The position numbers were made by a program, and so were the translations under genes. Of a stretch of 5,085 nt of DNA, positions 1 to 5,085 are shown one piece after another. Under the pieces are notes generated by a model. The model saw only the letters and a list, made by a program, of their open reading frames with translations. It made no database searches and was not told the origin of the DNA. Numbering within the stretch: the first letter of the stretch is position 1; each line of letters opens with the position of its first letter. The stretch lies in the NCBI GenBank assembly GCA_900551605.1, contig URWS01000131.1, positions 1 to 5,085 of the forward strand, written 5' to 3'. The stretch comes from an uncultured Collinsella sp. (lineage in GTDB: Bacteria > Actinomycetota > Coriobacteriia > Coriobacteriales > Coriobacteriaceae).

Positions 1-55
1 TATATGTTAATCTGTATCCGACCCGCATAAGCTGCGCCCATATTACTCAAATGTC

Positions 56-91
56 GCGAGCCGTTCGTAAGGACGGTTCGCTTTGTTGTGT
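56..91 (+). terminator. Hairpin with T-rich tail ahead of rny, probable intrinsic terminator
   Basis: The left arm (56-66, GCGAGCCGTTC) pairs along its full length with the right arm (71-81, GGACGGTTCGC). This gives 11 base pairs, two of them G-U wobbles, closed by a GTAA loop (67-70) of the stable GNRA class. The next ten bases (82-91) contain seven T. This is the layout of a Rho-independent terminator, although the T run is broken by G. It could end transcription of a gene to the left of the window, or sit in the rny leader as an attenuator or stability element. I see no good promoter between it and rny, so read-through is possible. Confidence 0.6.
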
Positions 92-105
92 AACGAATCC
101 ATAAA

Positions 106-111
106 AAGGAG
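106..111 (+). promoter_or_regulatory. Ribosome binding site of rny, decides the start
   Basis: AAGGAG lies five bases before the ATG at 117. The in-frame GTG at 111 overlaps this site and would have no ribosome binding site of its own, so the ATG at 117 is preferred. Confidence 0.8.
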
Positions 112-116
112 TGAGC

Positions 117-1667
117 ATGCCTATCATCGCAGCGCTCGTTGGCATCGTTTTGGGTGCCATCGCCGCCATTGCCTACATGCGCACCGCCAAGCAGGGTGGT
201 CTTCACGAGGCCGACGAAAAGATTCAGTCGGCACACGCACAGGCTGAGTCCCTGATCGGTGATGCAAAGCGTCAGGCCGAGACCCTCAAAAAAGAGGCTC
301 TGCTTGAGGCTAAAGAGGAAATCATCAAGAACAAGCAGGCCGCCGAGGCCGAGGACAAGCAGCGTAAGAACGAGATTCGTACGCTCGAGAACCGCGTGAT
401 GCAGCGCGAGGAATCCCTCGATCGCCGCAACGACGCTCTCGACAAGCGCGAGCATCAGCTGTCCAGCCAGGCCGGTCAGGTCGAGAAGCGCTCCCGTGAG
501 CTCGAGGAGCTCTGCGCAAAGCAGACCTCCGAGCTCGAGCGTATTGCCGACCTTACCCGCGAGGACGCCCACAAGGAACTCCTCGATAAGGTTCGCGGTG
601 AGGTCACCCACGAGGCCGCCACGATTATTCGCGAGTCCGAGCAGCAGGTTCGCGCCGAGTGCCACAAGACCGCCCAGGAGATTCTGTCCCTGGCGATTCA
701 GCGCTGTGCTGCCGACCACACTGCCGAGGTCACCGTTACCTCCGTGCACATTCCCTCTGATGACCTCAAGGGCCGTATCATCGGTCGCGAGGGTCGCAAC
801 ATCCGGACCTTCGAGCAGGTTTCCGGCGTCAACCTCGTTATCGACGACACGCCCGAGACCGTCGTTCTTTCGAGCTTCGACCCGGTCCGTCGTGAGACCG
901 CCCGTGTCGCCCTTGAGAACCTCATCGCCGACGGCCGCATTCATCCCGCCCGTATTGAGGAGATGTATCACAAGGCTGCCGACCTGGTTCAGCAGCGCGT
1001 GCGCGAGGCTGGCGAGCAGGCTGCCTTCGATACCGGCATTCACGATCTGCACCCCGAGATCGTCAAGACCCTTGGTGCCCTGCGCTACCGTACCTCGTTT
1101 GGTCAGAACGTGCTTCAGCATTCCCTCGAGGTCTCTGATCTGTGCGGCGTGATGGCTTCCGAGCTTGGCCTGGACGTTGTGACCGCCAAGCGCGCCGGCC
1201 TGCTGCACGACCTGGGCAAGGCAATTGACCACGACGTCGAGGGCCCGCATGCCGTCATCGGCGCCGAGCTTGCCCGTCGTTATGGCGAGAAGCCCGTAAT
1301 TGTCCACGCTATCGAGGCTCACCATGCCGATGTCGACCCCAACACGGTGCTCGATGTCCTGGTACAGGCCGCCGATGCTGTCTCTGCCTCTCGCCCCGGT
1401 GCCCGTCGCGAGTCTGCCGAGAACTACATCAAGCGCCTTGAGAAGCTCGAGGAGATCGCCAACTCCCATGACGGCGTCGAGCGTACCTATGCCATGCAGG
1501 CTGGTCGCGAGGTCCATGTCATGGTTCAGCCGGACAAGATCTCCGATGCCCAGTCCACGGTTCTGGCTCACGATATCGCCCATCAGATCGAGGAAGAGAT
1601 GGAGTATCCCGGTCAGGTGCGCGTCGTCGTGATTCGCGAGAGCCGCGCTGTCGATATCGCTAAATAA
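117..1667 (+). CDS. rny: Ribonuclease Y, membrane-anchored endoribonuclease
   Basis: This is RNase Y, the endonuclease that starts mRNA turnover in many Gram-positive bacteria by cutting single-stranded, often AU-rich RNA from the inner face of the membrane. The 516-residue product is close to the usual length (about 520). In order it has an N-terminal membrane helix (about residues 2-21), a long charged coiled coil rich in Glu, Lys, Arg and Gln (about 28-180), a KH RNA-binding domain with its GxxG loop as GREG at 223-226, and an HD metal-dependent domain. The HD residues visible are H335, the HD pair H364-D365 in LLHDLGK, the following GPHAVIGAE and EAHHADVDP motifs, and D420 in AADAVSASRPGARRE. 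All the expected catalytic positions seem intact. The start is ATG 117, served by AAGGAG at 106-111; GTG 111 would add two residues but lies in that site. It is the first gene of the visible run, and the next gene begins one base after its stop. Confidence 0.97.
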   Translation: MPIIAALVGIVLGAIAAIAYMRTAKQGGLHEADEKIQSAHAQAESLIGDAKRQAETLKKEALLEAKEEIIKNKQAAEAEDKQRKNEIRTLENRVMQREESLDRRNDALDKREHQLSSQAGQVEKRSRELEELCAKQTSELERIADLTREDAHKELLDKVRGEVTHEAATIIRESEQQVRAECHKTAQEILSLAIQRCAADHTAEVTVTSVHIPSDDLKGRIIGREGRNIRTFEQVSGVNLVIDDTPETVVLSSFDPVRRETARVALENLIADGRIHPARIEEMYHKAADLVQQRVREAGEQAAFDTGIHDLHPEIVKTLGALRYRTSFGQNVLQHSLEVSDLCGVMASELGLDVVTAKRAGLLHDLGKAIDHDVEGPHAVIGAELARRYGEKPVIVHAIEAHHADVDPNTVLDVLVQAADAVSASRPGARRESAENYIKRLEKLEEIANSHDGVERTYAMQAGREVHVMVQPDKISDAQSTVLAHDIAHQIEEEMEYPGQVRVVVIRESRAVDIAK

Positions 1668-1668
1668 C

Positions 1669-2754
1669 ATGAGCGACGCGAACGAGCTCATCTCATTTAT
1701 CGCGTCGATGTCGGGGGAGGGCAACCTTCGCGTCGAGGAGAACCTTGGCGAGGGGTATGTCCGCCTCCGCGTTTCGGAGGCCGAACGGCGCCAGGCAAAG
1801 CACGACATTCAGCATGTCGAGGATATCGTCATCGAAATGCTCCGTAATGCTCGCGATGCCGGCGCCGACAAGGTCTATCTCGCCACGACCAAAGAAGATG
1901 GCGTCCGCACGCTTGTCTTTCTGGATAACGGCTCGGGTGTTCCGCAGGATATGCAAGAGCGAATCTTTGATGCTCGCGTTACCTCAAAGCTCGAGAGCAT
2001 GAAGATGGACCGTTGGGGCGTTCACGGTCGTGGCATGGCATTGTTTTCGATCAAGCAGAACACCGACGAGGCCCGTGTGGTCACGTCCGGCGTCGATCTT
2101 GGTTCAGCCTTTAAGGTGAGCGTTGCGGCCGACCGCCTTAGTGAGCGTGCCGATCAGTCCAGCTGGCCCCAGGCCGTCAAGGATGAGGACGGACGTTATG
2201 TCTGTGCTCGCGGTCCGCATAATATTATTCGCGCTGCCTGTGAGTTTGCGCTCGAGGAGCTGCGTGGTTGCGATGTCTATCTTGGTTCTCCGTCTGAGAT
2301 TGCCGCGACCCTTTATGCCCAGGCGTCAAGTCGGCTCGATACGTCTCGTCTCCTGTTTATTGATGACGAGAGCGAGCTTCCGGTTGTTGATCGTTTAGGC
2401 CTTGCCTCTGATGCCGAGGACTTTATCCGTATCTGCTCGGGTTTGGGTCTTGAAATGTCCGAGCGCACGGCCCATCGCATTTTGGCAGGGCAGATTAAGC
2501 CCGTTCGCGGTGTGACTGCGCGTCTGCTGCGCGAGCGTGACTCATCCTCGCATGCGCCGGCTCCTGTCGATCTCGCGAAGGATCGTCGCGGGCTACGTAT
2601 TGCCAAGGATGACATGGCACAGTTTTCGCGTGCTGTGGAGCGCGACTTTAATGACCTTGCCGCCCGGTACTATCTCAACCTTTGCGGCGACCCAAAGATT
2701 CGCGTTTCGCGTGATCGAATCACCGTGACCTTCGATCTTGCCAAAGAGGAATAG
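1669..2754 (+). CDS. GHKL-family (Bergerat fold) ATP-binding protein of unknown role
   Basis: The 361-residue product has an N-terminal GHKL ATPase domain (gyrase/Hsp90/histidine kinase/MutL superfamily). Its N box is E56-xxx-N60-A61-x-D63-A64, its G1 box D86-x-G88-x-G90, its G2 box GVHGRGM at 117-123, and a G3-like GSAF lies at 145-148. All ATP and Mg contacts expected of an active domain are present. No phosphoacceptor histidine domain, transmembrane segment or signal peptide is visible, so it is probably not a sensor kinase. The TSK at 105-107 followed by GVHGRGMALFSI recalls the ATSK...GFRGEAL block of MutL, but TSK also occurs in kinases. Residues about 150-361 match no domain I know; a charged stretch near 290-310 precedes a compact C-terminal segment rich in basic residues. 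The gene starts one base after the rny stop with no evident Shine-Dalgarno site, which suggests coupled translation and a function linked to RNase Y or its operon. The substrate is unknown. Confidence 0.9.
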   Translation: MSDANELISFIASMSGEGNLRVEENLGEGYVRLRVSEAERRQAKHDIQHVEDIVIEMLRNARDAGADKVYLATTKEDGVRTLVFLDNGSGVPQDMQERIFDARVTSKLESMKMDRWGVHGRGMALFSIKQNTDEARVVTSGVDLGSAFKVSVAADRLSERADQSSWPQAVKDEDGRYVCARGPHNIIRAACEFALEELRGCDVYLGSPSEIAATLYAQASSRLDTSRLLFIDDESELPVVDRLGLASDAEDFIRICSGLGLEMSERTAHRILAGQIKPVRGVTARLLRERDSSSHAPAPVDLAKDRRGLRIAKDDMAQFSRAVERDFNDLAARYYLNLCGDPKIRVSRDRITVTFDLAKEE

Positions 2755-2758
2755 TGCC

Positions 2759-2787
2759 TTTACCGAGTCCACTCGGTACGATAAAGT
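2759..2787 (+). promoter_or_regulatory. Possible weak promoter for spoVS
   Basis: TTTACC (2759-2764) and TAAAGT (2782-2787) are 17 bases apart, and each matches four of six positions of the housekeeping consensus. Transcription would start near 2794 and leave a leader of about 35 bases before spoVS. The surrounding gap is clearly richer in A and T than the flanking genes. The matches are only moderate, so read-through from the rny side is just as possible. Confidence 0.25.
2761..2778. promoter_or_regulatory. Perfect 18-base dyad between the ATPase gene and spoVS
   Basis: TACCGAGT and ACTCGGTA are exact reverse complements separated by CC. As DNA this looks like a binding site for a dimeric regulator; it lies between the two proposed promoter hexamers, where a bound protein would block or reshape the promoter. 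As RNA it would form a seven-pair stem with a TCCA loop. No T run follows (the next bases are CGATAAAG), so it is not an ordinary intrinsic terminator. Its role is inferred; only the symmetry is seen. Confidence 0.5.
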
Positions 2788-2816
2788 TATTGCAGTTAAA
2801 ACGTACTTTTAAACGC

Positions 2817-2821
2817 AGGAG
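2817..2821 (+). promoter_or_regulatory. Ribosome binding site of spoVS, decides the start
   Basis: AGGAG lies seven bases before ATG 2829. The reading frame is open for 25 codons further upstream, but that stretch runs across the dyad and the AT-rich gap and is not protein-like. Confidence 0.8.
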
Positions 2822-2828
2822 TTTCTTC

Positions 2829-3146
2829 ATGGATTGCCTGAAGGTATCAAGCAAATCATCGCCCGCGTCCGTTGCCGGCGCCATTGCCGGCATGGTCAAG
2901 GATGGTGTGCCCGTCAACATTCAGTGTGTCGGCGCCGGTGCGGTCAACCAGGCCATAAAGGCCGTGGCTATTGCGCGCGGTTTTTTGATTCCAACCGGAT
3001 TTGATATTTCCTGCGCGCCCGTGTTCTCCGACATCCTTATTAACGGGGAGTCGCGCACGGCCATCCGTCTTTCTATTTACGTTCACCAGATCAATCGAGC
3101 TGCTATGGATAACGTCATCATGGATGATGTTAAGCCTGTGGCATAG
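2829..3146 (+). CDS. spoVS: Stage V sporulation protein S (Alba-like small protein)
   Basis: The 105-residue product matches the SpoVS family over residues 1-83: MDCLKVSSKSSPASVAGAI at the start, then GAGAVNQAIKAVAIARGF (35-52), PTGFDISCAPVFSDI (55-69) and the NGESRTAIRL signature (72-81). Bacillus SpoVS is 86 residues and is needed at stage V of sporulation; its fold belongs to the Alba group of nucleic-acid-binding proteins. Homologues also occur in non-spore-formers, where the role is unclear. This copy carries a C-terminal extension of roughly 20 residues (about 86-105, beginning HQINRAAMD) beyond the usual end. The start at 2829 has a good AGGAG site and begins exactly where family similarity begins. 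A possible promoter and a dyad lie upstream, so it may be regulated apart from rny. miaB follows after 49 bases without a visible terminator. Confidence 0.95.
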   Translation: MDCLKVSSKSSPASVAGAIAGMVKDGVPVNIQCVGAGAVNQAIKAVAIARGFLIPTGFDISCAPVFSDILINGESRTAIRLSIYVHQINRAAMDNVIMDDVKPVA

Positions 3147-3182
3147 CTTCTGCTTGCCTCGATTCGCCTCCCTTCCATCGTT

Positions 3183-3186
3183 AGGA
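3183..3186 (+). promoter_or_regulatory. Ribosome binding site of miaB, decides between two ATGs
   Basis: AGGA is nine bases before ATG 3196 but only three before the in-frame ATG 3190. The second ATG has the workable spacing. The frame is open back to 3001, but that part lies over spoVS in another frame and is not MiaB-like. Confidence 0.6.
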
Positions 3187-3195
3187 CTTATGCAC

Positions 3196-4566
3196 ATGGA
3201 CCAGCGTTCCGTACGCGATATTCTTGCCGGTAAAACCTACTTTATCCGCACCTTTGGCTGCCAGATGAATCAGCACGACTCCGAGCGTGTGAGTGGCCTG
3301 CTTGATTCTTATGGCTGCCTCATGGCGCTCGATCCCGAGCATGCCGATATCGTTGTCTTCATGACATGCTGCGTGCGCGAGGCCGCCGATACTCGCCTGT
3401 ACGGTCAGTGCAATTCCTGCAAAAGCCTGCCGCCTTCGCCTTCGGGCAAGCGCGTGGTTGCCGTTGGTGGTTGCATCGCGCAGCGCGATGGCGAGGGTCT
3501 GCTCACCAACGTCGATAACGTCAATGTCATCTTTGGCACGCATTCCATCGCACATGTGGCCGAGCTCATTGCCGAGGCGTTTCTGGACGGCAAGCGTCAT
3601 ATCCGCACCAACGAGCATGAGGATACGGATGCCATGAGCATGCCGTGGCATCGCGAGACCCAGTATCACGCCTGGGTGCCCATCATGACCGGCTGCAATA
3701 ATTTCTGCACCTACTGCATCGTGCCGTACGTGCGCGGTCGCGAAAAGAGCCGTCCCTTCGAGGAGATTGTCGACGAGGTGACCGGTTTGGTGCGCCAGGG
3801 CGTGCGTGAGATTACGCTGCTGGGCCAAAACGTTAACTCATATGGTCGCGATCTGTTTGGTAAGCCGCGTTTTGCCGATCTGCTGCGTGCCGTGGGCGAT
3901 ACCGGTGTGGAGCGCATCTTCTTTACGTCTTCGCATCCCAAGGATCTGCTGCCCGAGACCATCGACGCCATGGCCGAAACGCCTGCCGTTATGCCGCAGC
4001 TGCACTTGGCCGTCCAGTCAGGTTCGACGCGGATCCTCAAAGAGATGAATCGCCGTTATACACGCGAGGACTATTTGGGCTTGGTCGATCGCATTCGCAA
4101 CCGTATGCCCGATATCGCGCTCTCGACCGACATTATCGTTGGCTTCCCGGGCGAGACTGAAGAAGACTTTGAGCAGACGCTTTCACTTGCCGAGACGGTC
4201 CGCTATGCCCAGGCCTATACCTTCATCTATTCCAAGCGCGCCGGTACCCCGGCCGCCGAGATTGACGATCCTACGCCGCATGAGGTTATTCTCGAGCGTT
4301 TCAACCGCCTGGTTAAGGTTATCGAGACCACGGCACACGAGTATAACCAGGGTGAGCTTCATACTGTGGTTCCGGCGCTCATTGAGGGAACGAGTAAAAA
4401 GAACGACGCGGTCCTGCTGGGCAAGAGTCCTAAGAATCAGACCGTTCATGCGCCCATCCCCGAGGGCTATAGCATCGATCAGTTTGTTGGCAAGATCGTT
4501 GATGTTGACGTTGACGTTGCCATGACCTGGTATTTGTCCGGCTCCGTTGTGGGCGAGCCGCGCTAA
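3196..4566 (+). CDS. miaB: tRNA (N6-isopentenyladenosine(37)-C2)-methylthiotransferase MiaB
   Basis: MiaB is a radical-SAM enzyme that adds a methylthio group to i6A at position 37 of tRNAs reading codons that start with U, giving ms2i6A. The 456-residue product has the three expected parts. The N-terminal methylthiotransferase domain carries cluster cysteines C22 (TFGCQMN), C58 (MTCCVREAA) and C93 (VGGCIAQ). The radical-SAM domain has C167, C171 and C174 (GCNNFCTYCIVPYVRGRE) for the SAM-binding cluster, with GFPGETEEDF from residue 316. The C-terminal TRAM RNA-binding domain covers about 383-452 and includes a VDVDVDV strand encoded by repeated GTTGAC units. The VRGRE wording and the TRAM tail favour MiaB over the RimO and MtaB relatives, as does miaA directly downstream. 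Extra cysteines C59, C72 and C75 lie in the N-terminal domain, the last two as CNSC. The start is ATG 3196, with ATG 3190 (two residues longer) as the alternative. The stop overlaps the miaA ATG. Confidence 0.96.
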   Translation: MDQRSVRDILAGKTYFIRTFGCQMNQHDSERVSGLLDSYGCLMALDPEHADIVVFMTCCVREAADTRLYGQCNSCKSLPPSPSGKRVVAVGGCIAQRDGEGLLTNVDNVNVIFGTHSIAHVAELIAEAFLDGKRHIRTNEHEDTDAMSMPWHRETQYHAWVPIMTGCNNFCTYCIVPYVRGREKSRPFEEIVDEVTGLVRQGVREITLLGQNVNSYGRDLFGKPRFADLLRAVGDTGVERIFFTSSHPKDLLPETIDAMAETPAVMPQLHLAVQSGSTRILKEMNRRYTREDYLGLVDRIRNRMPDIALSTDIIVGFPGETEEDFEQTLSLAETVRYAQAYTFIYSKRAGTPAAEIDDPTPHEVILERFNRLVKVIETTAHEYNQGELHTVVPALIEGTSKKNDAVLLGKSPKNQTVHAPIPEGYSIDQFVGKIVDVDVDVAMTWYLSGSVVGEPR

Positions 4567-5036
4567 TGGTTTCTCCCGGGGCAGGTCTTTCCGCCGTTGC
4601 GATCGTCGGTCCGACGGCGGTTGGTAAGAGTGATGTTGCCGACCGTTTGGCCGCTCGTCTTTCGTCCGAAGTGCTGTCGTGCGATGCGATGCAAATCTAT
4701 CGCGGCATGGACATCGGTACCGCAAAGATGGCGCTCGATGAGTGTACGGCGCCGCTGCGTCTCGTCGACATTGTAGAGCCGGGTGTGGCATATTCTGCTG
4801 CGCTTTATCAGGCTGACGCTCGCGCGCATGTTGAACGCTTGCTGGGCGAGGGCCGCCTACCGGTGTTTTGCGGGGGCACAGGCTTGTATCTCAAGGCCGC
4901 CCTAGATGAGATGGATTTTCCCTCGGGCGAGCTTGAGGACGATCGCCGCGCGGAGTATCAGGAGCTTGCCGAGCGCATTGGCGAGGAAGCGCTGCACGCG
5001 CTGCTTGCCGAGTGTGACCCCAAGTCCGCTGCGGTC
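4566..5036 (+). CDS. miaA: tRNA dimethylallyltransferase MiaA, N-terminal part only (cut by adapter)
   Basis: MiaA transfers the dimethylallyl group from DMAPP to N6 of A37 in tRNAs, making the i6A that MiaB then modifies. The 157 real codons cover about half of a normal protein of about 300 residues. Visible motifs are the P-loop GPTAVGKS (15-22), the substrate-binding CDAMQIYRGMDIGTAK (39-54, with D40 and Q43 at conserved positions), LVDIVEP, AYSAALYQADARA, and CGGTGLYLKAALDEMDFP. The motif usually written PHHLID reads PLRLVD here. ATG 4566 overlaps the miaB TAA by one base (TAATG), with no strong ribosome binding site, which points to coupled translation. From 5037 the sequence is library adapter: the apparent ending LSLIHI and stop at 5055-5057 are encoded by the adapter and are not part of the protein. 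The truncation says nothing about the gene in the organism. Confidence 0.95.
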
Positions 5037-5085
5037 CTGTCTCTTATACACATCTGACGCTGCCGACGATCGCATAAGTGTAGAT
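5037..5085 (+). other. Nextera (Tn5) sequencing adapter, not genomic
   Basis: CTGTCTCTTATACACATCT (5037-5055) is the 19-bp Tn5 mosaic end used in Nextera libraries. GACGCTGCCGACGA (5056-5069) is the rest of the i5-side adapter in reverse complement. TCGCATAA (5070-5077) sits exactly where the i5 index belongs; its reverse complement TTATGCGA is, from memory, the Nextera index S522. GTGTAGAT (5078-5085) is the start of the reverse complement of the P5 primer. The order and spacing match a short-insert read-through with no mismatch, so this end of the window is an untrimmed artefact. Confidence 0.98.

Noticed and set aside
1..101. Possible tail of an upstream coding gene in the third frame, open to 101
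   Set aside because: The stretch is short, crosses the hairpin, and shows no recognisable protein sequence; a neighbour such as recX could lie to the left but cannot be seen.
496..1152. Second + strand frame of 218 codons inside rny
   Set aside because: Its Ser/Pro/Arg-rich low-complexity translation is the usual +1 shadow of a GC-rich gene; the rny frame has all family motifs.
2754..2828. N-terminal extension of spoVS by 25 codons
   Set aside because: It crosses the dyad and AT-rich gap, is not conserved in the family, and has a worse start than ATG 2829.
3001..3195. N-terminal extension of miaB back to 3001
   Set aside because: It overlaps spoVS in another frame and encodes no MiaB-like sequence; a ribosome binding site and family similarity both place the start at 3196.
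3181..3828. Long minus-strand open frame (215 codons) opposite miaB
   Set aside because: It lies wholly opposite a clear MiaB reading frame, has a His/Ala-rich composition typical of an antisense shadow, and matches no family I recognise.
4498..4518. Short tandem repeat of GTTGAT/GTTGAC units
   Set aside because: It encodes the VDVDVDV strand of the TRAM domain; three near-copies of six bases are explained by the protein and are not a separate element.
4183..4791. Minus-strand open frame (202 codons) across the miaB/miaA junction
   Set aside because: It is opposite two well-supported genes, is very rich in Arg and shows no motif; GC-rich coding DNA commonly gives such shadows.
5037..5057. 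Tn5-like transposon end or real miaA truncation
   Set aside because: The mosaic end is followed by adapter, index and P5 sequence, not by transposon or chromosomal DNA, so it is a library artefact.

Overview
The window reads as a bacterial chromosome segment of moderately high GC, with all genes on the + strand: rny (RNase Y), a GHKL-type ATPase gene, spoVS, miaB, and the first half of miaA. Gene content and protein wording (membrane-anchored RNase Y, an Alba-like SpoVS, a MiaB with a TCCVREAADTR motif) suggest a Gram-positive-type organism. My best guess is an actinobacterial gut lineage of class Coriobacteriia (Collinsella/Olsenella type). This is judged from sequence style and gene order, not from a search.

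Layout: bases 1-110 carry no convincing gene. They hold an 11-bp GNRA-capped hairpin with a T-rich tail (56-91), followed by a strong ribosome binding site for rny. rny (117-1667) is followed after one base by an unnamed 361-residue ATP-binding protein (1669-2754), whose start has no clear Shine-Dalgarno site and is probably translationally coupled. An AT-rich gap of 74 bases follows. It contains a perfect 18-base dyad and a possible weak promoter, then spoVS (2829-3146). After 49 pyrimidine-rich bases comes miaB (3196-4566), whose stop codon overlaps the miaA start by one base.

The last 49 bases (5037-5085) are not biological. They are a Nextera/Tn5 library adapter: the 19-bp mosaic end, the rest of the adapter, an 8-base index and the start of the P5 primer, all read in reverse complement. 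miaA therefore stops after 157 real codons because the assembly ran into adapter, and the six residues and stop codon after that are an artefact.

The genes form an RNA-metabolism neighbourhood. RNase Y starts mRNA decay at the membrane. MiaA and MiaB act one after the other to make ms2i6A at position 37 of tRNAs. SpoVS is a small Alba-family protein. The order rny - (extra gene) - spoVS - ... - miaB resembles the Bacillus rny-ymdB-spoVS-...-miaB neighbourhood, with the GHKL ATPase in the slot held there by ymdB. That ATPase is the least understood gene here. I see no mobile element, CRISPR array, tRNA or rRNA.
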